A stretch of 6,168 bases of DNA from positions 1-6,168 of the forward strand of contig NYYH01000030.1 of NCBI GenBank assembly GCA_002686705.1. Direction: 5' to 3'. This document shows positions 1 through 5,070 of this stretch, one piece after another (the stretch's first letter is position 1; every line of letters begins with the position of its first letter). Source of the stretch: Bacteroidota bacterium. Lineage in GTDB: Bacteria > Bacteroidota > Bacteroidia > Bacteroidales > F082. Both the position numbers and the translations under genes were made by a program. The notes under the pieces were generated by a model. That model was not told the DNA's origin and made no database searches. It worked only from the letters and a program-made list of their open reading frames with translations.

Positions 1-12
1 TTTTCTTTACTT

Positions 13-49
13 TTTAAGATTAATAAAATTATAAAATATATATCTTAAA
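13..49. repeat. Perfect 8-bp inverted repeat upstream of the kinase gene
   Basis: TTTAAGAT at 13-20 is mirrored by ATCTTAAA at 42-49. A 21-bp spacer made only of A and T separates the arms, which lie about 29 bp apart start to start, near three helical turns. The right arm overlaps the TAAATTTG promoter element at 46-53, so a protein bound here could control the kinase promoter. It could instead be a weak hairpin ending an upstream gene, but the loop is long and the arms contain little G or C. The symmetry is directly visible; the function is inference. Confidence 0.5.
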
Positions 50-53
50 TTTG
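46..53 (+). promoter_or_regulatory. Candidate Bacteroidota -7 promoter element for the kinase-regulator operon
   Basis: TAAATTTG matches the TAnnTTTG -7 consensus of Bacteroidota housekeeping promoters exactly. No TTTG or TTG is visible at the usual 17-23 bp upstream, so the match is half a promoter. Transcription would begin near 58-61, leaving about 120 nt before the TTG at 183 but almost none before the GTG at 58. Confidence 0.45.
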
Positions 54-57
54 ACTC

Positions 58-70
58 GTGAAAAGTTCAC
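58..70. promoter_or_regulatory. Small inverted repeat at the expected transcription start of the kinase operon
   Basis: GTGAA-AAG-TTCAC is a perfect 5-bp inverted repeat with a 3-bp centre. It starts 5 bp after the candidate -7 element, where a repressor would sit. Repeats this short occur often by chance, so only its position makes it worth listing. Confidence 0.25.
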
Positions 71-80
71 TTTTTGCTGA

Positions 81-182
81 AACTATACAATTCATGCTGA
101 AGCAAACATCCTTCTTGGGGATGCTTACTTTGCCAATTCTGATTATTCAAAAGCTATTATTCAATATAAGTTAGCCTTCGAC
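81..182 (+). other. In-frame TPR-coding extension upstream of the kinase, without a conventional start codon
   Basis: The kinase frame is open from just after a TGA at 78-80. It reads AEANILLGDAYF, then ANSDYSKAIIQYKLAFDL, straight into the residues after 183. This is a good TPR unit (LGDAYF, then an A-x3-Y-x2-A-type helix B), and its LG falls 39 residues before the LG of the next unit, matching the 40-residue period of the rest. There is no in-frame ATG, GTG or TTG between 81 and 182; only ATT (90) and ATC (108) occur. The stretch therefore looks like genuine protein-coding sequence whose start has been lost, shifted out of frame or is non-canonical. One extra base in the A run at 80-82 would join it to a GTG at 58. 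Confidence 0.7.
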
Positions 183-1805
183 TTGATAGAGGACAGTATT
201 TCTAATACAAGAGGTAAACTTTTTCTAAAACTTGGTAAGGCTTATAGTATTGCAAATAGGCCATCCGAGGCAATTGCATTACTTTATTCGGGTTTGGATT
301 TTTATAAAGAGAAAGAAGATATTGAAGGACAAATTAACAGCCTGATTATAATTGGAGAATATTATCGAAAAATTGGAAGATATACTGATGCTGAAAGATA
401 CTTGCAGATGGCTAATGAATTATTTGATGAAGCAAATTCATATCCCGAGTTGGTTATTCAACTATTCAACCGTATTGCTGCTGTAGAAAGTGAATCGGGT
501 AATAGTGAATTTGCGATGGATTATTCAAATAAAGCTTTAAAAATCTCTAAGGAGATTAACCATATTCATTTTCAGGCAGTTTCATTAAACGAGATGGGAT
601 TCCTACTTGAAAAGAAACTGGATAAAAAGGCAACGCAACATTATGAAATGGCAAAGCAAATCTGGAAAAAAATTGGATATAAACGTTATTATGCAAGTGT
701 GTTAGCAAACCTGTCAAGGTATTATTATATGAATAATAATCTTGAAAAATCCATGCTATACTTAGATACCTTAGAAACAACTATTAAAGGGAAGAATTGG
801 GAAACGCTTGAACATAATTTATATTTTCGGAGAGCTGACATTTATAGACTTTATGGAGATTTTGAGGAAGCCTATTATTACCAGGGATTGTATTTTGATA
901 AAGTTTTCAAAATATACATGAAAGAAAATGATGAAAAGATTCAGGAAATACAGAGCAGGCATGAAATAAAGGAAAATGAATGGTTGATTGAAAAACAAGG
1001 GAAACAGTTGGAAATAGAAAAAGCTAAAATTGTTACAAAAGAAAAAAGAGAACGATGGATAATAATAGGAGGAAGCATAACAAGTTTATTATCCATAATG
1101 TTAGCTATGGCCTATTATGCACTTAGGAAGGAGCGTAAGAAGCTAGATGTTGCAAATATGGAACTTGAGGCTTTGAACAAACAATTAACCACTACTCTTG
1201 AACAAAAAGAGGTTGTTGTAAAAGAAATATATCATAGAGTAAAAAACAACTTAAATATGCTTACCGGGCTGATCCACCTTCAACTTGAAGGAACTACGAA
1301 TAGAAATATCAAAGAAGCCATAGCAGACCTTCTCACACGTGCTGAAACTATCTCTTTTGTTCATCAACAATTAACTGATCTTGTTGAAAAGCCAAGGATT
1401 AAAATCGGAGACTTTTTTGACAAATTTATATCAAATGTTACTGAACCTGTAACTAATAGCAATGCCTCAGTAAAAAAAGAAATATTTTGCCCTGAGTTAT
1501 ACATTCCATTAAAAAAAGCTATTCCAATTGTTTTGATTACTAACGAGTTGGTAACAAATTCAATAAAGTATGCTTATCATGGTCAAGATGACTTTGTTCT
1601 TGGAGTAAAAATTGAATGTATTTCAGATAAAATCAATTTTTGTATTTTCGATAATGGTAATGGTATTGACGATATTGGAATTATAGATCATCCAAAAACT
1701 GTTGGTTTTAAATTAGTAAAATTGTTAACCGAACAGTTGGATGCTGAATTTCATTACAGCAAAAATAGATTCTCTCAATTCGATATTTCGTTTAAATTGG
1801 ATTAA
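183..1805 (+). CDS. TPR-containing sensor histidine kinase (HisKA_2 type), N-terminus probably incomplete
   Basis: This is a membrane-bound sensor kinase that should autophosphorylate on His and pass phosphate to the regulator encoded 2 bp downstream. Numbering from the TTG at 183, six TPR-like units repeat about every 40 residues (roughly 10-43, 50-83, 90-123, 130-163, 170-203, 210-243). A charged coiled coil follows at about 247-291, then one transmembrane helix at about 292-314 and a short second coiled coil. The HisKA_2 phosphoacceptor motif EIYHRVKNN has its His at 351. The HATPase domain shows the N-box NELVTNS (454-460), DNGNG (490-494) and GFKLV (508-512). Relatives in Bacteroidota usually have a signal peptide that puts the TPRs in the periplasm; none is present here. 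The frame stays open back to 81 and encodes another TPR, so TTG at 183 is only the first usable start and the real 5' end is uncertain. Kinase identity is firm; the start is not. Confidence 0.9.
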   Translation: MIEDSISNTRGKLFLKLGKAYSIANRPSEAIALLYSGLDFYKEKEDIEGQINSLIIIGEYYRKIGRYTDAERYLQMANELFDEANSYPELVIQLFNRIAAVESESGNSEFAMDYSNKALKISKEINHIHFQAVSLNEMGFLLEKKLDKKATQHYEMAKQIWKKIGYKRYYASVLANLSRYYYMNNNLEKSMLYLDTLETTIKGKNWETLEHNLYFRRADIYRLYGDFEEAYYYQGLYFDKVFKIYMKENDEKIQEIQSRHEIKENEWLIEKQGKQLEIEKAKIVTKEKRERWIIIGGSITSLLSIMLAMAYYALRKERKKLDVANMELEALNKQLTTTLEQKEVVVKEIYHRVKNNLNMLTGLIHLQLEGTTNRNIKEAIADLLTRAETISFVHQQLTDLVEKPRIKIGDFFDKFISNVTEPVTNSNASVKKEIFCPELYIPLKKAIPIVLITNELVTNSIKYAYHGQDDFVLGVKIECISDKINFCIFDNGNGIDDIGIIDHPKTVGFKLVKLLTEQLDAEFHYSKNRFSQFDISFKLD

Positions 1806-1807
1806 TT

Positions 1808-2521
1808 GTGGCAAAAGTTAAAGTACTTATAATAGAAGATGAGCGCATTATTTCCGAGTCCATAGCATTGATGCTAGTTGATCTTGGTTACGAAGTTGTT
1901 GGACAGAAAAAAACAGAGAAGGAAGCAATGAATGCCATTGCCAACATGGAATTTGATCTAGCCCTGGTCGATATTAATCTTGAAGGAGGTGAAGAGGGAA
2001 TAAAAATTGGTGCTGAACTGAAAAGATATATAAAACCTTTTATTTATCTTACTTCTTATTCTGATGAGCAGACACTAGAAAAAGTAAAACCAACTATGCC
2101 TGGTTCATTTATTGTAAAACCTTTTACAAAGCGCGATATATACTCAAATATTGAGATTGTACTTGCAAGAGAGAGAAATAAAAGCGACAAAGTTAAAAAG
2201 CATAAAATTAAATTGCATGATGGCTACAAAACGTTAATAATTTTCGCAGAAGATATACTTTGGATAAGATCGGATGGTGTTTACCTTGAAGTACAAACGG
2301 TTGAAAAGAAGATACTTGAGCGTACTTCTTTTCTTGAATTTATTCCTTCACTACCAGAAGAGTTTATTTGCAGGGTTCACCGATCCTGGGCTGTTAATCT
2401 CAATTTCGTTCAAGAAATCTCTTCGAAAAGTGTAGTGATTAATAACCAAAAGATCCCAATTTCTGATAGCTATCGAAAAGCAGTTCATGAGAACCTGGCA
2501 AATATTAATTTGATTGATTAA
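1808..2521 (+). CDS. LytTR-family response regulator (REC-LytTR)
   Basis: This is a cytoplasmic response regulator that should be phosphorylated by the upstream kinase and bind DNA through a LytTR domain. The receiver domain (about 4-120) shows the acidic pair E10-D11, the phosphoacceptor D55 in LVDINL, T82 and K104 in the VKPF motif, so all key residues are present. A charged linker (about 121-136) leads to LytTR (about 137-235), recognisable from ILWIRSDGVYLEV and the VHRSWAVNL motif with a following IPIS strand. At 237 aa it has the normal family length. The GTG start at 1808 lies 2 bp after the kinase stop and places the first receiver strand (KVKVLIIEDE) at the correct distance, so translational coupling is likely. 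LytTR regulators are classically paired with LytS-like kinases; here the partner carries HisKA_2. Target genes cannot be read from the sequence. Confidence 0.95.
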   Translation: MAKVKVLIIEDERIISESIALMLVDLGYEVVGQKKTEKEAMNAIANMEFDLALVDINLEGGEEGIKIGAELKRYIKPFIYLTSYSDEQTLEKVKPTMPGSFIVKPFTKRDIYSNIEIVLARERNKSDKVKKHKIKLHDGYKTLIIFAEDILWIRSDGVYLEVQTVEKKILERTSFLEFIPSLPEEFICRVHRSWAVNLNFVQEISSKSVVINNQKIPISDSYRKAVHENLANINLID

Positions 2522-2536
2522 CCTATAAAATCCAGA

Positions 2537-3742
2537 CTAAAAAGCTATCTGAAATCTCATTTGAAAGATATTTGCTTTTCCGAGATTTTTCACATCTGAG
2601 TAAACATAATTGATAGCCACTTTAACCGCAGGGTTTAAGTACCAGTTAATACCTCCCGTTATATCACTCATTATGCCTCCTTTTAAGTCAGCGTTGTTGA
2701 GGTTAAAATATGAATACCGTAGTGATAATTCAATAGCGCCAAACCCACTATCTTTTCCAAAGTTTCTTTTAGGTGTTACTCTGTCGAATGTTGTTTTAGA
2801 CAAAACATAGTTTTTGTGTTCACCGGTTATAAACCAGCTTAAAGTTCCGTAGTAGGCAAAAAATTTATATGATGATTTGCTTAGAGTCGAGGATGAAGAG
2901 GGTTTAACATAGGATACTGTATATTCACTTTCAAGTGAAAAAGTATTAAATATTAATAGAAACTCTCCATTTATTTCATTGATATCTGCAACATTTGGAA
3001 TTTTAAGGTTCAAATATCTAGGTGCTAAATGGGCCTCAGGACGAATGTTGTAGGATACTTCTGAATTATCGTGATATTGATGTGCAAAAGATGCCCCTAG
3101 ATGTAATACCTTATACTCATAATCAACATTATATACCGGAAGTCCCACAAACCTGAAGACTAGATCGTATTGGTTACCTTTATATATTCCTACATTACCT
3201 GAAGGGTAAAAATAACCTGCAAACCAAGACAAACGTTTTTTAAAATGTTGGTTGAAAAGCATTAGTCCAAGGTTTCTGTCATTATCAAAAGCATTTGCTG
3301 TTGGGCGTTCCATCTCAGTTATATATTTTGAACTTGTAAGCATATTCAAACCAAAGGGTTCCTTAAAATTTCCTACCCTTATATTACCAACAGCTGGTAT
3401 TTTAGTAAGTTGGATATAGGCATCTTTAATAACAACAATGCCACCGGCAAAGTCCACTTGAAATTTGAATTTAATATTGTTATAGATTGTACCGGAAGTA
3501 TAAATTCTGGCTCTTCTGAATTCGGCTCCGTTTTGCGCATCAAAATGTTTTTGTAGCGAGTCGTCCTCTTGTATCCACATTACATCATATTGGATACGGC
3601 CACCCATTTTTATTTTAGTATTACCTTTTCTGCTGTCTATCTTCACACCGTTATCCCAATAAACTTTAAAGTCTTTGTCAGTTTGGCTAAAAAGTTGAGA
3701 ACTAACGAATAGTAATGCAATAATGAAATATAGTTTCCTCAT
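2537..3742 (-). CDS. Phosphate-selective porin O/P-like outer-membrane protein
   Basis: This is a predicted outer-membrane beta-barrel channel of the porin O/P (OprP/OprO-like) family, 401 aa, within the usual 380-450. A signal peptide covers residues 1-19 or 1-20 (MRKLYFIIALLFVSSQ, then LFSQ before T21). Family hallmarks are an early GGRIQYDVMW strand (47-56), the EFRRARIYTSG segment (74-84), FQVDFAGG (94-101), IKDAYIQL (105-112) and IRVGNFKEPFGL (121-132). Amphipathic strands alternating with loops continue to a C-terminal strand ending in Phe (FQMRFQIAF), as expected for recognition by the BAM complex. ATG at 3742 fits the signal peptide and follows an A-rich leader typical of Bacteroidota. 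The name does not prove phosphate specificity; many family members in this phylum have unknown substrates. The gene is transcribed toward the regulator. Confidence 0.88.
   Translation of the reverse strand: MRKLYFIIALLFVSSQLFSQTDKDFKVYWDNGVKIDSRKGNTKIKMGGRIQYDVMWIQEDDSLQKHFDAQNGAEFRRARIYTSGTIYNNIKFKFQVDFAGGIVVIKDAYIQLTKIPAVGNIRVGNFKEPFGLNMLTSSKYITEMERPTANAFDNDRNLGLMLFNQHFKKRLSWFAGYFYPSGNVGIYKGNQYDLVFRFVGLPVYNVDYEYKVLHLGASFAHQYHDNSEVSYNIRPEAHLAPRYLNLKIPNVADINEINGEFLLIFNTFSLESEYTVSYVKPSSSSTLSKSSYKFFAYYGTLSWFITGEHKNYVLSKTTFDRVTPKRNFGKDSGFGAIELSLRYSYFNLNNADLKGGIMSDITGGINWYLNPAVKVAINYVYSDVKNLGKANIFQMRFQIAF
2540..2579. terminator. Candidate bidirectional terminator hairpin between convergent genes
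   Basis: AAAAGC (2540-2545) pairs with GCTTTT (2574-2579), TATCT (2546-2550) with AGATA (2566-2570), and AAAT (2552-2555) with ATTT (2559-2562) around a CTC loop. A TTT bulge (2571-2573) and a small internal loop interrupt the stem, giving 15 bp in total. On the + strand it begins 18 nt after the regulator stop and ends in a short T run. On the - strand the stem occupies the porin's last codons, and its final T run leads into the TAG stop (2539-2537). One element could thus end both convergent transcripts. The low GC content makes it weaker than a textbook terminator. Confidence 0.45.
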
Positions 3743-3900
3743 TTTTTTAGTTTCTTGTTTATTGCGGCAAAAATGAAAAATATTCTTTTGTGTAATTCGT
3801 CATTTTACAAAGTTAACTTAAACTTAATATGGATCTGTTTTAGAATGGCTATGCATGATAATCCTAATGTCTTCTTAATTATAGATAATCGAGGCTATGA
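3743..3900. other. Intergenic region between the EEP-fold gene and the porin gene
   Basis: These 158 bp separate two genes on the minus strand. A candidate porin promoter lies at 3808-3815. The rest is AT-rich and shows only short repeats: GATAATC at 3857-3863 and 3884-3890, and AATCGAG at 3887-3893 and 3911-3917. No convincing terminator for the upstream gene is visible; the best pairing is a 5-bp stem (AGGCT 3892-3896 with AGCCT 3916-3920) that overlaps that gene's stop codon. Confidence 0.5.
3808..3815 (-). promoter_or_regulatory. Candidate -7 promoter element for the porin gene
   Basis: Read on the minus strand this is TAACTTTG, an exact TAnnTTTG match, 65 bp before the porin ATG. It would give a leader of about 60 nt that ends in the A-rich tract before the start codon. 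No TTTG lies at the expected distance upstream. It overlaps the word TTACAAAGTT (+ strand), which also occurs in the 4975-5070 intergenic region. Confidence 0.45.
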
Positions 3901-4974
3901 TTATGGTTTTAATCGAGCCTTTAAATAAATTGGATTATGGTCACTATCTTCAAATTTCAGGTCTATTACTTCAACATCAATAATGTCAATATTCGGGGAA
4001 ACCAAATAATAATCCAGACATGTAGTTCCATTCTCACCAATTTTAAATGGTTTATCATTTTGTCTGTTGGTAGGTGCTACATCATCATAAGCCCATTGCC
4101 AACCATCGGGCATAAAATCAGAATTCATTTTAACTTGTGATGCGAAGAAATTATGCATATTATAATCACCACTTGGTTTATAGCCGGGTGGATTCTGATT
4201 CCAGTCACCTCCTGCTATTACATAATTTCCCTTTTTATATTCATCAAGCATTACTTCTTTAAGGATTTGCATCTCCTCAACTCGTAGCACGCTATCATAC
4301 ACATATGCAGAGTTATGTGTGTTAAGAATAACGAGATCCTTCCCACTATCAAGAGGGTATCTGTTTAGCACAAAACATCTGTCTAATAAAAACAATTTAT
4401 CCGGCCAGGAAGCAATTAGCGGGTATGCGTATCTGATTGCTTCTACAGGAGGATAATTGGAAAACATTAATATTCCGGATTGAACATATCCCATAGGATT
4501 AGTAACAGGAACCGGCACAAATGGCACTGAGTAGTTCTTTGCAAAAACACTATTGCTGCCACTTTTCGCGGTAGTAAGTAGCTCAACTTCATTTATATAA
4601 TAACTTCTTTTCGATCTTACATCAACTTCCTGTAATAACCAAAAATCGACGGTATCATTACTCACTACAAAATCAATAATATTAACCAGATGCTTATTTG
4701 CCATCTCTTCTGTAGGGCGAACTCCTGTACCACCATCGTAAAAAAAGTCTGTTTCCTGCCCGTGTCCTGCATAACCAATATTCCAGTTCATTAGTGAAAA
4801 TGTATCTTGCTGTAATTCAGTGATACTAACATCTGTTTGTTTCGCCACAATAACCTCAACTTGTTGTGGCTGAAAATCAGTAATAGTAATATATACAATG
4901 AATCCTCCTACTAAAAGAAAAATAGTCAGTAGCAACCATCCTATAATTTTGAAAATCAATTTTATGAATTTCAT
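3901..4974 (-). CDS. Membrane-anchored endonuclease/exonuclease/phosphatase-fold protein
   Basis: This is a 357-aa metal-dependent hydrolase of the EEP superfamily (DNase I, exonuclease III, sphingomyelinase and inositol phosphatase fold). All signature motifs are visible in order: LMNWNIGY (N65), LLQEVD (E116), LNTHN (H220), GGDWNQNP (D257, N259), TCLDYYLVSP (D321) and SDHNPI (D345-H346). The metal site and the catalytic Asp/His should therefore be intact. Residues 1-32 form a Lys-flanked hydrophobic helix (about 10-32) with no clear cleavage site, best read as a signal anchor holding the catalytic domain on the periplasmic face. Substrate cannot be told from sequence: nucleic acid, phospholipid and sugar phosphate are all possible in this fold. 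ATG at 4974 is the natural start. It lies 158 bp from the porin on the same strand but probably has its own promoter, and it is divergent from the LRR gene. Confidence 0.9.
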   Translation of the reverse strand: MKFIKLIFKIIGWLLLTIFLLVGGFIVYITITDFQPQQVEVIVAKQTDVSITELQQDTFSLMNWNIGYAGHGQETDFFYDGGTGVRPTEEMANKHLVNIIDFVVSNDTVDFWLLQEVDVRSKRSYYINEVELLTTAKSGSNSVFAKNYSVPFVPVPVTNPMGYVQSGILMFSNYPPVEAIRYAYPLIASWPDKLFLLDRCFVLNRYPLDSGKDLVILNTHNSAYVYDSVLRVEEMQILKEVMLDEYKKGNYVIAGGDWNQNPPGYKPSGDYNMHNFFASQVKMNSDFMPDGWQWAYDDVAPTNRQNDKPFKIGENGTTCLDYYLVSPNIDIIDVEVIDLKFEDSDHNPIYLKARLKP

Positions 4975-5022
4975 ACTATATTTATTTTTTTGGAAAGGTA
5001 TAAAAAATTATTTTCTCAACAC

Positions 5023-5030
5023 TAAATTTG
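5023..5030 (+). promoter_or_regulatory. Candidate -7 promoter element for the LRR gene
   Basis: TAAATTTG is an exact TAnnTTTG match, identical to the element before the kinase, and lies 40 bp before the LRR start codon. The nearest upstream TTTG (4989-4992) is 30 bp away, too far for a normal -33 partner. Transcription would start near 5037, at the edge of a tandem repeat. Confidence 0.45.
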
Positions 5031-5035
5031 TAGTT

Positions 5036-5065
5036 ACAAAGTTTATAAAGTTAATAATATCCAAA
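5036..5065 (-). promoter_or_regulatory. Candidate promoter for the EEP-fold gene
   Basis: On the minus strand TTTG (5065-5062) is followed after 18 bp by AAACTTTG (5043-5036), which matches TAnnTTTG at all but the first base. This is close to the TTTG-N19-21-TAnnTTTG pattern and would give a leader of roughly 55 nt. It is the only place in the window where both promoter halves appear near the right spacing. Confidence 0.35.
5038..5055 (+). repeat. Abutting 9-bp tandem repeat in the LRR gene leader
   Basis: AAAGTTTAT (5038-5046) is followed directly by AAAGTTAAT (5047-5055), differing at one base. Each copy fits the 9-bp LytTR half-site pattern recalled from the literature ([TA][AC][CA]GTTN[AG][TG]), but classical LytTR sites are separated by 12-13 bp, whereas these touch. 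In AT-rich DNA such matches can arise by chance. The repeat is certain; the link to the LytTR regulator is speculative. Confidence 0.35.
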
Positions 5066-5070
5066 TTGTT

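Noticed and set aside
58..174. Short frame from GTG 58 encoding about 38 residues with a hydrophobic second half
   Set aside because: It overlaps the TPR-coding frame for most of its length, and its hydrophobicity is explained as a shifted reading of that repeat. It matters only as a possible start if an indel is present near 80-82.
556..780. Open frame on the minus strand inside the kinase gene
   Set aside because: It is antisense to a well-defined TPR region, has no recognisable domain or ribosome binding site, and is typical of chance frames in AT-rich genes.
2610..2810. Open frame on the plus strand within the porin gene
   Set aside because: It is antisense to conserved beta-strands of the porin and has no supporting signal.
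3857..3917. Short repeats GATAATC (twice) and AATCGAG (twice) and a weak AGGCT/AGCCT stem near the EEP gene stop
   Set aside because: The repeats are only 7 bp in AT-rich DNA, and the stem has 5 bp with a 19-base loop and no T tract, too weak to call a terminator or operator.
3937..4140. Open frame on the plus strand within the EEP-fold gene
   Set aside because: It is antisense to the catalytic C-terminal part of the enzyme, with no domain and no promoter.
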